A stretch of 64,000 bases of DNA. It comes from Brevibacterium picturae (GTDB lineage Bacteria > Actinomycetota > Actinomycetes > Actinomycetales > Brevibacteriaceae). The stretch covers positions 124,001-188,000 of the forward strand of contig NZ_LT629739.1 in assembly GCF_900105045.1 (NCBI RefSeq), written 5' to 3'. The translations under genes and the position numbers were made by a program. Positions 1-8,734 of the stretch are shown piece by piece. The notes below the pieces were generated by a model that did no database searches, had not been told where the DNA came from, and was given only the letters and a program-made list of their open reading frames with translations. Position 1 is the first letter of the stretch. Every line of letters begins with the position of its first letter.

Positions 1-205
1 CGTGCCGGCACGAGATCTCCATTCCGCGGACCAGCCCCAGGCCGTAGACCCTGGCGGCAGCCTCCGCTGGAGCCCACCCGGCAGTGGTGTCATGGTCCGT
101 GACGCCGAGCACGTCGATGCCTTCCATCGACGCTTCGGATATGAGTTCGGACGGGGTTTGAGTCCCGTCCGAGAACGCAGTGTGCACATGGAGATCGATG
201 ACCAT
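1..205 (-). CDS. PHP-domain phosphoesterase, N-terminal part only
   Basis: Only the first 68 codons lie in the window; the gene runs off the left edge. The N-terminus reads MVIDLHVHTAFSDGT and is followed by LGVTDHDTTAGW, which match the first metal-ligand motifs (H-x-H and the D-H-D segment) of the PHP metallo-phosphoesterase family. Actinobacterial members of this short form act on RNA 5' ends or on nucleoside 3',5'-bisphosphates; the fragment cannot tell which. ATG 205 is chosen because the PHP motif starts right after it and a TAGACT hexamer sits 6 nt upstream, which suggests a leaderless transcript divergent from pepP. Specific activity is inference. Confidence 0.8.
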   Translation of the reverse strand, partial: MVIDLHVHTAFSDGTQTPSELISEASMEGIDVLGVTDHDTTAGWAPAEAAARVYGLGLVRGMEISCRH

Positions 206-211
206 GCGTCC

Positions 212-217
212 AGTCTA
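212..217 (-). promoter_or_regulatory. Leaderless -10 box for the PHP gene
   Basis: TAGACT on the minus strand is separated by 6 nt from the ATG at 205. There is no Shine-Dalgarno sequence in the gap, so transcription probably starts at or next to the start codon. No clear -35 is visible. Confidence 0.5.
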
Positions 218-272
218 TCCGCAGACACCGGGGATACTCGTCTTCGTCCCGGCAATGACTGCAGGCAGTGCC

Positions 273-278
273 TAGAAT
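273..278 (+). promoter_or_regulatory. Leaderless -10 box for pepP
   Basis: TAGAAT ends 6 nt before the pepP ATG at 285. The spacing matches the leaderless TANNNT-N6/7-ATG arrangement common in Actinobacteria. It lies back to back with the PHP promoter. Confidence 0.5.
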
Positions 279-284
279 GGAAGC

Positions 285-1799
285 ATGACAGCCCAGAATG
301 AAGACAGCACAGACACAACCCAGGCCCTGGACGACCGCGTCAACAACCGTTCCCACCGCCCCAATTCGCAGGCATTCCGTGATTTCGTCGCCGAGGGCTG
401 GGATCGCACACCACTCGACGCCCAGGCACTCGCCGCAGCCGGTTTCACCCCAGCACGACGGGCGAAGGTCTCCGCGGCCTTCCCCGGTGAGCGTCTCGTC
501 GTTCCCGCCGGCGGCCTCAAGGTTCGGTCGAACGACACCGACTACCGTTTCCGTGCGCACTCGGCATTCATTCACCTCACGGGTCTCGAGACCGATTCCG
601 AACCGGACGCCGTCCTCGTCTTCGAACCCGAGGACGACACCCACAGCGTGACCTTGTACTTCCGTCCCCGTGCCGGATCGGACACCGTTGAGTTCTTCTC
701 CGATTCCCGCTATGGCGAGTACTGGGTCGGTCCCCGCGCCGACCTTGAAGCGATGTCGACGATGACCGGCATTGCCACCGAGAGTTCTGCAACGGTCGAC
801 GATGCGATCACGAAAGACCTCGGCGCGATCTCCGTCCGCCTGGTCCGCCAGGCCGATGTCCGCATCGATTCGGTCATCGATGTCGCCCGCAGTCAGGTGC
901 AGGCCGATCTCGAAATCTCGGAGGCCGGCGACGCCGAACTGGCCCAGCTGCTGTCCGAGCTGCGCCTGATCAAGGACGAACACGAGGTCGATGCTCTGCG
1001 CGAAGCTGTGGCCATCACCCGTTCCGGCTTCGACAATGTCGTCGCCTCGCTTCCTGCCGCGGTGGCTCATCGACGCGGCGAACGCGTCATCGAGACGGCA
1101 TTCGAAACGGCGGCCCGCTCGGACGGCAACGGCATCGGATACGACACGATCGCGGCGTCGGGCAACCACGCCTGCACCCTCCACTGGATTCGCAATGACG
1201 GTGTGGTCCGCGCCGGCGACCTCATCCTCGTCGATGCCGGGGCCGAGGCCGATTCCCTCTACACCGCCGACATCACCCGCACGCTGCCGGTCTCAGGCAC
1301 CTTCACCGACGTTCAGGCGAAGATCTACGACGCCGTGCTCGAGGCATCGGATGCGGCCTTCGCCGTCGCCGCTGAGCACGTCGGCCGTGAGGTGAAGTTC
1401 CGCGAGATCCACGACGCTGCGATGGAGGTCATCGCCGCTCGTCTCGAGGAGTTCGGAATCCTGCCGGTCTCAGCTGCCCAGTCGCTGTCACCGGAAGGTC
1501 AGCACCACCGTCGGTGGATGGTCCACGGAACCAGCCACCATCTGGGTCTCGACGTCCACGACTGTGCCCAGGCCCGCGCCGAGATGTACCTCGATGGCGT
1601 GCTCGAACCCGGCATGGTCTTCACGATCGAACCCGGCCTGTACTTCAAGACCGACGACCTGCTCCTGCCCGAGGAATTCCGCGGAAACGGTGTGCGCATC
1701 GAAGATGACGTTCTCGTCACCGCCGAGGGTGTCGAGAACCTCTCCGCCGGCTTTCCCCGTACCCGCACCGAGGTCGAGGCCTGGGTCCAGGGCCGATGA
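285..1799 (+). CDS. pepP: Xaa-Pro aminopeptidase (aminopeptidase P, M24B)
   Basis: The 504-residue product has an N-terminal AMP_N domain (roughly residues 50-200) and a C-terminal pita-bread M24 metallopeptidase domain. All five expected dinuclear metal ligands are visible: D317 (LILVDAGAEAD), D329 (YTADITRT), H418 (HGTSHHLGLDVHD), E449 (FTIEPGLYF) and E473 (GNGVRIEDD). The family removes the N-terminal residue from peptides with proline at position 2 and is cytoplasmic. Length is normal for actinobacterial PepP. The next gene, another peptidase, overlaps it by 4 nt (ATGA), so the two are very likely one operon for peptide breakdown. Confidence 0.93.
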   Translation: MTAQNEDSTDTTQALDDRVNNRSHRPNSQAFRDFVAEGWDRTPLDAQALAAAGFTPARRAKVSAAFPGERLVVPAGGLKVRSNDTDYRFRAHSAFIHLTGLETDSEPDAVLVFEPEDDTHSVTLYFRPRAGSDTVEFFSDSRYGEYWVGPRADLEAMSTMTGIATESSATVDDAITKDLGAISVRLVRQADVRIDSVIDVARSQVQADLEISEAGDAELAQLLSELRLIKDEHEVDALREAVAITRSGFDNVVASLPAAVAHRRGERVIETAFETAARSDGNGIGYDTIAASGNHACTLHWIRNDGVVRAGDLILVDAGAEADSLYTADITRTLPVSGTFTDVQAKIYDAVLEASDAAFAVAAEHVGREVKFREIHDAAMEVIAARLEEFGILPVSAAQSLSPEGQHHRRWMVHGTSHHLGLDVHDCAQARAEMYLDGVLEPGMVFTIEPGLYFKTDDLLLPEEFRGNGVRIEDDVLVTAEGVENLSAGFPRTRTEVEAWVQGR

Positions 1800-2872
1800 G
1801 CGCACGCTCGATCCGGGGCAGGGGAATCCTGGAGATACCGGGAATCGCCGTGGGCCATGCCGGACAGTTCAGTCCCGATCGGCTGACCGGTGTCACGGCC
1901 GTCCTGCCCCCTTCGGGCTCGCGAGTCGGCGTCGACGTCCGTGGTGGCGGTCCGGCCACCCACGAGACCGACGTCATCGCCCCCGGCACCCATTCCTATG
2001 GCGCCGATGCGATCGTCCTGGCGGGTGGTTCGGCCCTCGGGTTGGCATCGGTGACCGGTGTCGCCGGCGCCCTCGCCGAGGCGGGCCGAGGGTTTCCCGC
2101 CCCTGGGATTGAGAACGCCGTCGTCCCTCTCGTCCCTGCCGCTGCGATCTTCGACCTCGGTCGAGGCGATGGGTCCGTCCGTCCGCCCACTGCCGAGGAC
2201 GGCGCGGCCGCCGCCCACACTGCGCTGTCTGCCGCGAACGACAGTGCGGAGAACACCGAGGTCAGGGGCAGCCTCGGCGCGGGTGTGGGTGCTCGTTCGG
2301 GGATGCAGAGCATGCGCAGTTCGCTGGGTTCGTTCGCGATCCGACTGCCCGGCGGATATACCGTCGCGGCTCTCGTGGTGGCCAACCCGCTGGGCACGAT
2401 CGGGACGCCCGACGGCACGCTGTGGGCTCACCCGCTGCTGCGTTCCTATGGGTTCGAGCTGCCGAGGATCGGGCATCTGCCCGCCGCCCCCGTGCCCTCG
2501 ACGGAGGCCACCTCGGCGAAGAACACGACGATCGCCGTCGTCGCCACCGATGCCCGCTTGGACCCGGCTCAGGTCACCCGATTCGCCTCGGGCGCTCATG
2601 CCGGCATCGCCCGAGCCGTCCACCCCTCGCACACGCTCTTCGACGGCGACACCGTCTTCGGCATCGCCACCGGCGAAATGAGCCTGCCCGAGGATTTCGC
2701 GGCTTCGACACTCGATCAGGTCTCGCTCACGGCGGCCGCCGCTGATGCTCTGAGCTTCGCCATCATCGACGCCCACGCCGCTGCCGCCTCGGTGCCGGAT
2801 TCGTGGGGCCAACCGCCGACGCTTCACGATGTCGCCCCCGAGTTCGCGGGAGCCTTCACAGCGCTGGACTGA
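1796..2872 (+). CDS. P1 family (S58/DmpA-like) peptidase
   Basis: The 358-residue product matches the S58 peptidase family (L-aminopeptidase D-Ala-esterase/amidase DmpA and relatives). The diagnostic stretches are the N-terminal IPGIAVGHA, the GVTAVLPPSG block, VRGGGPATHETD and the glycine-rich AIVLAGGSALGLASVTGV. These enzymes are Ntn-type hydrolases that cleave themselves into two chains; the cleavage and nucleophile site cannot be placed with certainty by eye. No signal peptide is present, so the protein is cytoplasmic. It overlaps pepP by 4 nt and is followed by a strong hairpin at 2930-2974. Substrate is unknown; the pepP partnership suggests short peptides. Confidence 0.85.
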   Translation: MSARSIRGRGILEIPGIAVGHAGQFSPDRLTGVTAVLPPSGSRVGVDVRGGGPATHETDVIAPGTHSYGADAIVLAGGSALGLASVTGVAGALAEAGRGFPAPGIENAVVPLVPAAAIFDLGRGDGSVRPPTAEDGAAAAHTALSAANDSAENTEVRGSLGAGVGARSGMQSMRSSLGSFAIRLPGGYTVAALVVANPLGTIGTPDGTLWAHPLLRSYGFELPRIGHLPAAPVPSTEATSAKNTTIAVVATDARLDPAQVTRFASGAHAGIARAVHPSHTLFDGDTVFGIATGEMSLPEDFAASTLDQVSLTAAAADALSFAIIDAHAAAASVPDSWGQPPTLHDVAPEFAGAFTALD

Positions 2873-2929
2873 GGATCGCCGCGCCGGCCGCAACAGCTGA
2901 GGCCGCCGAACACGCCGAGGCGCACAGCA

Positions 2930-2974
2930 ACAGGGGCGGGCACAGACATCGCTGATGTCTGTGCCCGCCCCTGT
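2930..2974. terminator. Bidirectional terminator hairpin
   Basis: A perfect 21-bp inverted repeat (2930-2950 with 2954-2974) encloses a 3-nt GCT loop. It sits between two convergent genes, the P1 peptidase and the phosphoesterase. There is no good U tract on either strand, so it would act by stem strength. Confidence 0.8.
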
Positions 2975-3017
2975 CCTGTGCGAATCTGCCTCAACAGCTT
3001 CGCTTAAGGGGATTCGA

Positions 3018-4946
3018 TCAGTTCGAGGCCTTGCGAGCCTCGTCGGAGTCGAGTCCCTGACGGTCATCTTCGTCGACCTTCTTCTCCTGCTGAGTATCGA
3101 AGCCGTCCTTGGTCAGCTTCTTCTCCGAGGCTGCTGCTGCGGCGGCCTCGTCCTCGACGACGGTGAAGCGGATGGTCTCCGTGTACTGGCGGCCGTACCG
3201 GTCTGTACCGGTCACCTCGGCGCTGTGCGTGCCGAGATCGAGATCGGACGGGATCTCAGCGCGCCACAGGTGCGAGCTCGTCTGCCCGACGCTGCCGGAT
3301 GTGCGCAGGTTCTGCGACGCCGTGTACGGGTCGGTGTACTCCCATCCCTTGGCCAGCGCCTCGCCCTTGCCGGGCTGAGTGTGCTCGGCGAGGACGTTCG
3401 CCTTGCCGTCGAAGCTCATCTCGACCCGGGCATCTGAGGTGCCGGCCAGGAAGCTCGAGGTCAGCCAGGTCTCACCCTGCTTGAGGTCATCACGGGTGAC
3501 GACGCGCTCGGAGATGGCCTCAGGTTCGGTGCCCGCCTTGTCGGCATCCTGCCAGTCCTGTGCCTCCTGCGCCCATTCGCGCCATTCGGGTGAGTTCACG
3601 CCCAGCAGCAGCTGGTGGTCATCGGATTCGTTGCGCACCGTGTAGCGTTCGCTGCGGTCGGCGCCGTCGAACTCGAGGGTGAGCACGCCGGGCTCCGATC
3701 CGTCGCGGGTGAAGGCGTAGGGAAGCCCGTCTGCGTTGAGCCCGCCCGAGTACCAGTCGCCGGAGACTGCGCCGGCGACGATCTGGGTGTTCGGGAGCTC
3801 GTCGATGCCTTCGGCTGCCCATTCCTCACGCTGTTCACCGGCGATGAGGTTCTCCTGCGTGTGCGTGTGCCCACCGACGGTCACCGCGTTCGGGTAGTCG
3901 CCGATGATGTCGTAGAGGTCGGTCGCATCATCGACGATGACCTGTTGGTGGTCGACGATCGGAGCGTGCGTGGCGATGACCACGTGGGCGTTCTTCGGCA
4001 CGTTCTTGAGGTCGTTCTCCAGCCATTCGAGCTGTTCTTCCCCGATCTTCTCCTTGTACTTCTTCGTCGACTCGTTGCCCGAGTACTCGATGCTGTCGAG
4101 GACGACGAAGTGGGTCTTGCCGACATCGTAGGAGAAGTGGCCGGGGCCGAACTGGTCACGGAAGGTGTCAAGGGCGTGGGCGTCGTCCGGCGAGTCGTAG
4201 TCCTGGTCATGATTTCCCGGCGCGGCTCGGACGGGGCCGTTCATCTCGGAATAGATGTCACGGAGTTCGTCGTTGAGGCTGAGGTCGTCGCCGACGTTGT
4301 CGCCGAGGAGGAGGACGCCGCAGCCCTTGTAATCGTTGCGATCGGCCAGATCACCCACGGCTCCGTCGCGAGCATAGCCCATTTCGGTTTTGTCATAGGC
4401 CTGAGTATCGGAGGCGATGGCGCAGTCCTGCTTCGCCGAGGCGGTCGCTTCGGACTCGATCATCGGGAAGTTCACTGCCTTGGGAGTCTCACCCGTGGGT
4501 TCGATTCCGCCGTACTTGAAGTCCCCGGGGGATCCTTCCGGCAGGTGGTTGTAGCTGAACTGGGCGAAATTGTCCGAGTCGACGGGCACCTGCCAGCCGG
4601 AGGGCTGCGTGATGGAGACCGTCATATTCTCCCGCACCGGCAGCTCGTAGGTGCCCTCGCCGTCGGTCTGCACGACGTCGACGCCGTTGGTGACGGCGAC
4701 ACCGGGGATGCCGGTCTCGTCTCCGTCGAGCTTCGAGTTCTCGTTGACGTCGTCGAATACCTGTCCCTGCAGCGTCTCCGGATCATCGGCCTGACCGCGG
4801 TCGACCTGCACATGCCCCTCGTAGAGTTCGGCAGGGGCCTCGGCTGCCGATGCGGAGCTGGCTCCTGCCAGCGGCGCCATCAGGGCCAGAGCAGCACAGG
4901 CGCTCAGCCCCGTCACCGCGCTGGGACGAAGTCGTCTTTCAGACAT
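3018..4946 (-). CDS. Secreted calcineurin-like phosphoesterase
   Basis: The 642-residue product starts with a Sec-type signal peptide (about residues 1-35, ending near ASSASAAEAP). An SdrD-B-like N-terminal module follows (GQVFDDVNENSKLDGDE). The metallophosphoesterase core shows SDTQ, LLLGDNVGDD, APGNHDQ, IATHAP and GGHTHT, which are the five family blocks; the first is D-x-Q instead of the usual D-x-H. A C-terminal beta domain and a charged tail complete it. It is probably exported and acts on phosphoesters outside the cell; the substrate is unknown. A well-placed AAGGAGA precedes the ATG. Flanking genes converge or diverge, so it is monocistronic. Confidence 0.88.
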   Translation of the reverse strand: MSERRLRPSAVTGLSACAALALMAPLAGASSASAAEAPAELYEGHVQVDRGQADDPETLQGQVFDDVNENSKLDGDETGIPGVAVTNGVDVVQTDGEGTYELPVRENMTVSITQPSGWQVPVDSDNFAQFSYNHLPEGSPGDFKYGGIEPTGETPKAVNFPMIESEATASAKQDCAIASDTQAYDKTEMGYARDGAVGDLADRNDYKGCGVLLLGDNVGDDLSLNDELRDIYSEMNGPVRAAPGNHDQDYDSPDDAHALDTFRDQFGPGHFSYDVGKTHFVVLDSIEYSGNESTKKYKEKIGEEQLEWLENDLKNVPKNAHVVIATHAPIVDHQQVIVDDATDLYDIIGDYPNAVTVGGHTHTQENLIAGEQREEWAAEGIDELPNTQIVAGAVSGDWYSGGLNADGLPYAFTRDGSEPGVLTLEFDGADRSERYTVRNESDDHQLLLGVNSPEWREWAQEAQDWQDADKAGTEPEAISERVVTRDDLKQGETWLTSSFLAGTSDARVEMSFDGKANVLAEHTQPGKGEALAKGWEYTDPYTASQNLRTSGSVGQTSSHLWRAEIPSDLDLGTHSAEVTGTDRYGRQYTETIRFTVVEDEAAAAAASEKKLTKDGFDTQQEKKVDEDDRQGLDSDEARKASN

Positions 4947-5070
4947 ATCGGTTGGTCTCCTTGTTATCGATACTCGGAAGAGCTGACGGAAAAGGACGCT
5001 ACGGAGGCTGAGAGACTCCTGTGTGACAGCGGTGCGACTGCCTAATGAACAACAGGTGATGTCGGAATGG

Positions 5071-5086
5071 CGGGCGCCGACGCCCG
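5071..5086. repeat. Small inverted repeat in the 4947-5163 gap
   Basis: CGGGCG-CCGA-CGCCCG forms a 6-bp stem in the divergent spacer between the phosphoesterase and the MgtE/CBS gene. It could be an operator or chance in GC-rich DNA. Nothing else coding-like is seen in the gap. Confidence 0.3.
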
Positions 5087-5150
5087 GTTCTTCGCCCCCT
5101 CACAGCCGTTGCTTCAGCCGCGCTTGACCCACACCTCGGGCATCACCCCG

Positions 5151-5156
5151 TAGGCT
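5151..5156 (+). promoter_or_regulatory. Leaderless -10 box for the MgtE/CBS gene
   Basis: TAGGCT ends 7 nt before ATG 5164, and no ribosome binding site is visible in the spacer. A TTGACC at 5124-5129 is 21 nt away, too far for a standard -35. Confidence 0.5.
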
Positions 5157-5163
5157 TGAGAGC

Positions 5164-6438
5164 ATGAGTGGTCCACCGAAAAGAGTCTTCGTCGCGCGCC
5201 TCATCGCCGTCCCCGTCTTCGACCCTCTCGGGGACCAGGTCGGCCGTGTCAGGGATGCCGTCATCGTCTACCGCGCAACCATGCGGCAGTTCCCCCGGGT
5301 CATCGGCCTCGTCGTCGAAGTTCCCGGCCGACGACGGGTGTTCGTGCCGATGGGCAGGGTGACCTCGATCGACTCCGGCCAGGTCATCACCACCGGTTTG
5401 GTGAACATGCGACGCTTCGAACAGCGTCGCTCCGAGACGCTGGTCATCAACGACCTCCTCGACCGTCGCCTGCGACTGCGCGACGATGACTCCCCCATCC
5501 AGATCGAAGACGTCGGCATCGAGCAGCAGGTCAACAAGGACTGGGAGGTCACTCGCCTCTTCGTGCGCAGAGTCCAGGAGCGCAGCGCGTTCTCCGCCTT
5601 CCGCCGGCGCGGTGAGACGATGCAGATCTCATGGACCGACACCGAGCACCCAGCAGACTCCGACGTCGACCAAGAGGCGACGCAGCTCATCGCCGCCTAC
5701 CAGGACACGAAGCCCGCCGACCTCGCCGACGTCCTGTTCGAGATGAAGCCCGAACGTCGCCTCCAGGTCGCCCGAGCTCTCGACGACGAGCGCCTGGCCG
5801 ACGTCATCGAGGAGCTGCCCGACGAGACACGGGTCGAGGTGCTCTCCTCCCTCGACACCCAACGTGCGGTCACCGTGCTCGAAGAGATGGAGCCCGATGA
5901 CGCGGCCGACCTCCTCGGCGAACTCAGCGATGAGCAGGCAGAACGCTTCCTCACCCTGATGGAGCCCGATGACGCCGAGGATGTGCGGACCCTGCTGTCC
6001 TACGATGACGACACCGCCGGTGGGTTGATGACCACAGAACCGGTCATCCTGACCCCGGAGACCACCGTCGCCGAGGCGCTGGCCCATGTCCGCCGGGAAG
6101 ACCTTCCCGCAGCGCTGGCCGCGGCGGTCTTCGTCTGCCGCCAGCCGATCGAGACCCCGACGGGCAAGTATCTGGGCATCGTCCACATCCAGGAGATGCT
6201 GCGACACCCGCCGCACGAGGCCGTCGGCATCATGCTCGACACGGAGGTCGAAGCGCTGCCACCGGACTCGCCGCTGGGCGAGGTGACCAAACTGCTGGCG
6301 GCGTACAATCTGGTGTCGGTGCCGATCACCGACGAGAACGACCACCTCATCGGCGTGGTCACCGTCGATGACGTCCTCGACGAGCTACTGCCCGATGACT
6401 GGCGGGTCTCCGGTCGCGATGATCACAGGAGGGGATAG
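5164..6438 (+). CDS. MgtE intracellular-domain/CBS protein without a membrane domain
   Basis: The 424-residue product has three parts. Residues 1-130 look like a PRC-barrel type segment (FDPLGDQVGRVRDAVIV). Residues about 165-285 are the MgtE N-terminal superhelical domain (TKPADLADVLFEMKPERR, LEEMEPDDAADLLGELSDEQ). Residues about 290-415 are two CBS motifs (TAGGLMTTEPVILTPETTV and LVSVPITDENDHLIGVVTVD). True MgtE channels carry five C-terminal helices; here there are none. The protein is therefore probably a soluble Mg2+/nucleotide sensor. It is followed 2 nt later by a DUF1003 membrane protein and then mrp, an order I recall from mycobacteria (Rv1232c-Rv1231c-mrp). Function beyond this is unknown. 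Confidence 0.85.
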   Translation: MSGPPKRVFVARLIAVPVFDPLGDQVGRVRDAVIVYRATMRQFPRVIGLVVEVPGRRRVFVPMGRVTSIDSGQVITTGLVNMRRFEQRRSETLVINDLLDRRLRLRDDDSPIQIEDVGIEQQVNKDWEVTRLFVRRVQERSAFSAFRRRGETMQISWTDTEHPADSDVDQEATQLIAAYQDTKPADLADVLFEMKPERRLQVARALDDERLADVIEELPDETRVEVLSSLDTQRAVTVLEEMEPDDAADLLGELSDEQAERFLTLMEPDDAEDVRTLLSYDDDTAGGLMTTEPVILTPETTVAEALAHVRREDLPAALAAAVFVCRQPIETPTGKYLGIVHIQEMLRHPPHEAVGIMLDTEVEALPPDSPLGEVTKLLAAYNLVSVPITDENDHLIGVVTVDDVLDELLPDDWRVSGRDDHRRG

Positions 6439-6440
6439 CC

Positions 6441-6992
6441 ATGGCTGCTGACGATTTCGACGTTCCCCGTTCGAGTAGGCGCAGACTTCCCAGCATCGCG
6501 ATGTCTCCGGAGACCTTCGGACGTGGTGCCGAGGGCTTCGCCCGGTTCATGGGAACTCCCGCCTTCCTCGTCGGAATGACCGTGTTCTGCGCTGTCTGGC
6601 TGATCTGGAACACGCTGCTTCCCGAGGCCTGGCAGTTCGACCCACGGTCGTTGAACTTCACGCTCCTGACGCTGATCCTGTCGCTGCAGGCCTCCTACGC
6701 CGCGCCGCTTATCCTGCTGGCGGAGAACCGCAGCACCGACCGCGACCGTGTGGAGTTCGAACACGACAGGCAGCGCGCAGAGCGCAACCTCGCCGACACC
6801 GAATACCTGGCTCGAGAGGTCGCAGCACTGCGCATCGCCATGCGTGAGGTGGCGACCCGCGACTTCATCCGCTCCGAACTCAAGGACCTGCTCAAGGAGC
6901 TCGAGGAGGACGCGAAGAACCCCGGAAACGACCCTGTCCGAAGTGACCGCTCCGATGACGAGCAGGTAGGCTGGAGGCCCCGAGACGACTGA
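6441..6992 (+). CDS. DUF1003 membrane protein
   Basis: The 183-residue protein has two membrane helices, near residues 36-56 (FLVGMTVFCAVWLIWNTL) and 72-94 (LLTLILSLQASYAAPLILL), followed by NRSTDRDR and a charged coiled-coil segment of about 60 residues. This is the standard DUF1003 layout; the family has no established biochemical role. A strong AGGAGGGG lies 7 nt upstream of the ATG. It follows the MgtE/CBS gene by 2 nt, so translation is probably coupled, and the pair may work together at the membrane (inference). Confidence 0.87.
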   Translation: MAADDFDVPRSSRRRLPSIAMSPETFGRGAEGFARFMGTPAFLVGMTVFCAVWLIWNTLLPEAWQFDPRSLNFTLLTLILSLQASYAAPLILLAENRSTDRDRVEFEHDRQRAERNLADTEYLAREVAALRIAMREVATRDFIRSELKDLLKELEEDAKNPGNDPVRSDRSDDEQVGWRPRDD

Positions 6993-7015
6993 TCGGGACG
7001 AGAAAGGACGTGAAC

Positions 7016-8140
7016 ATGAGTGGGCCATCTGAGGACACTGTTCGGGACGCTCTGACAGGCGTCATCGACCCGGAGATCCGCCGCAACATCGTCGAACTCG
7101 ACATGGTCGACGACATCAGCATCGACGGTGGGAAAGTCACCGTCACCGTTCTTCTCACCATTGCCGGCTGTCCCCTCAAGGACACGATCACCAAGGACAC
7201 CACGGCTGCGGTGTCGAAGGTCGACGGCGTCACCGAGGTGTCTGTGATCCTCGGCACCATGACGCCCGAGCAGCGCACAGCTATGCGCGAGAAACTCCAA
7301 GGCCCCGGCACGAGCCGCGAGGTCCCATTCAACAAGCCCGACTCCCTGACGAAGGTCTATGCCATCGCTTCGGGAAAGGGCGGTGTGGGCAAGTCCTCGA
7401 TCACCGCGAATCTCGCCGTCTCCCTGGCCCAGAACGGATTGCGGGTCGGCGTCGTCGACGCCGACATCTACGGCTTCTCGATCCCGACGATGCTCGGACT
7501 CTCGGGCAAACCGACCCGCGTCGATGACATGATCATCCCCCAAGTCGCCCATGACGTGAAGGTGATGAGCATCGGCATGTTCGTCCCGCCCAACCAGGCC
7601 GTCGTGTGGCGGGGCCCGATGCTCCACCGCGCCCTCCAGCAGTTCCTCACCGACGTCTTCTGGGGCGACCTCGACGTCCTCCTCCTCGACCTGCCGCCAG
7701 GCACCGGTGACATCGCGATCTCCGTGGCGCAACTGCTCCCGGGATCCGAACTCCTCGTCGTCACAACACCCCAGCAAGCGGCCGCGCAGGTCGCCGAACG
7801 CGCCGGCTCCATCGCCACGCAGACCGACCAGCATCTGGCCGGAGTGATCGAGAACATGTCCTGGATGGAGCTGCCCGACGGCACCCGCATGGACGTCTTC
7901 GGCTCCGGCGGCGGTGCCCAGGTGGCCGCGAACCTGTCCACGACGGTCGGTTCCCAGGTCGAACTGCTGGCACAGGTGCCGCTCGATACCCAGGTTCGCG
8001 AAGGCTCGGACTCGGGAACCCCTGTAGTCCTAGGACAGCCCGACTCCCCCGCCGCACGCGAATTCGCCTTCTTGGCCTCGACGCTGGGCCATCGCTCGCG
8101 CGGTCTGTCCGGCAGATCTCTGGGCCTCAGCCCGGTCTGA
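7016..8140 (+). CDS. mrp: Mrp/NBP35-type P-loop ATPase, Fe-S cluster carrier
   Basis: The product has an N-terminal MIP18/DUF59 domain (about residues 1-90, DALTGVIDPEIRRNIVELD) and a deviant Walker A ATPase domain (IASGKGGVGKSSITANLAV near residue 118), with DLPPGTGDIAIS and VVTTPQQAAAQVAERA downstream. The family binds and transfers [4Fe-4S] clusters in an ATP-linked way in the cytoplasm. The C-terminal CxxC common in the family is not present. ATG 7016 is preferred over GTG 7010 because AAAGGA ends 7 nt before the ATG but only 1 nt before the GTG. It is the third gene of the MgtE/CBS-DUF1003-mrp cluster. Confidence 0.92.
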   Translation: MSGPSEDTVRDALTGVIDPEIRRNIVELDMVDDISIDGGKVTVTVLLTIAGCPLKDTITKDTTAAVSKVDGVTEVSVILGTMTPEQRTAMREKLQGPGTSREVPFNKPDSLTKVYAIASGKGGVGKSSITANLAVSLAQNGLRVGVVDADIYGFSIPTMLGLSGKPTRVDDMIIPQVAHDVKVMSIGMFVPPNQAVVWRGPMLHRALQQFLTDVFWGDLDVLLLDLPPGTGDIAISVAQLLPGSELLVVTTPQQAAAQVAERAGSIATQTDQHLAGVIENMSWMELPDGTRMDVFGSGGGAQVAANLSTTVGSQVELLAQVPLDTQVREGSDSGTPVVLGQPDSPAAREFAFLASTLGHRSRGLSGRSLGLSPV

Positions 8141-8167
8141 TCCGCTTGATCGTCCACCGCCACCCGA

Positions 8168-8711
8168 CTGCGAGGCATCTTCGCACTTCTCGCAGCCTGT
8201 GCGGTCCTGGCCCTCATTGCCGGATGCGTCGTGTCCGGACCCACCCGGAACACCCCCACTCGCTCCAGCCGGCAGAGCCACGATCCCGGGCGGAACAGAG
8301 ACAAGGCCACGACGGCAGAGGCGAACCTCGACGCGTTGAGGCAGAGCATCCGCAGCTACGCGATGGTCGATGACACGCGCGATCCGAAGACGAACATCCA
8401 TGTCTCCGGCCTGCCCGGTGTTAACTCCCTGAACTCTGCCACCGAGAAGACTCTTCTGCGGACCATCAGATCAGCAGGCGGCTTCCATGGCCACCGGGCC
8501 TACTCCCCCGTGGCGACATCACCGGTCCACCACCGGGAGTCCACGGCATTCGTTCCGGCCACGGCCACCTCGGCGAAGGACGCCGACGACGGTCACCGCC
8601 AGCAGGCTGTTCGCGGGGATCGGATTCGAGAAGGGCGGGTCCTACTTCTGCCGCGGCTACGGTGACGAACTGTGCTCGAACCCGGAACATCCCGCGGTGG
8701 TCAAGAACTGA
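8168..8711 (+). pseudogene. Decayed lipoprotein gene with frameshift
   Basis: One frame gives a convincing lipoprotein signal, RGIFALLAACAVLALIAGC, with the lipobox Cys, but no ATG, GTG or TTG precedes it in frame after the upstream stop. That frame stays open with protein-like sequence to about 8580 and ends at 8665 in an Arg-rich tail. The +1 frame then reads LFAGIGFEKGGSYFC and GYGDELCSNPEHPAVVKN before a stop at 8709-8711, with a far more natural composition. A frameshift between about 8570 and 8605 is the simplest explanation; a second one upstream is possible. I do not recognise the family. Confidence 0.6.
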
Positions 8712-8734
8712 CCGGTGGCCTCAGTCCGCTGGGT

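Noticed and set aside
3615..5045. A 476-codon plus-strand frame opposite the phosphoesterase
   Set aside because: Mirror frame of a gene with signal peptide and all metallophosphoesterase motifs; no family motif of its own.
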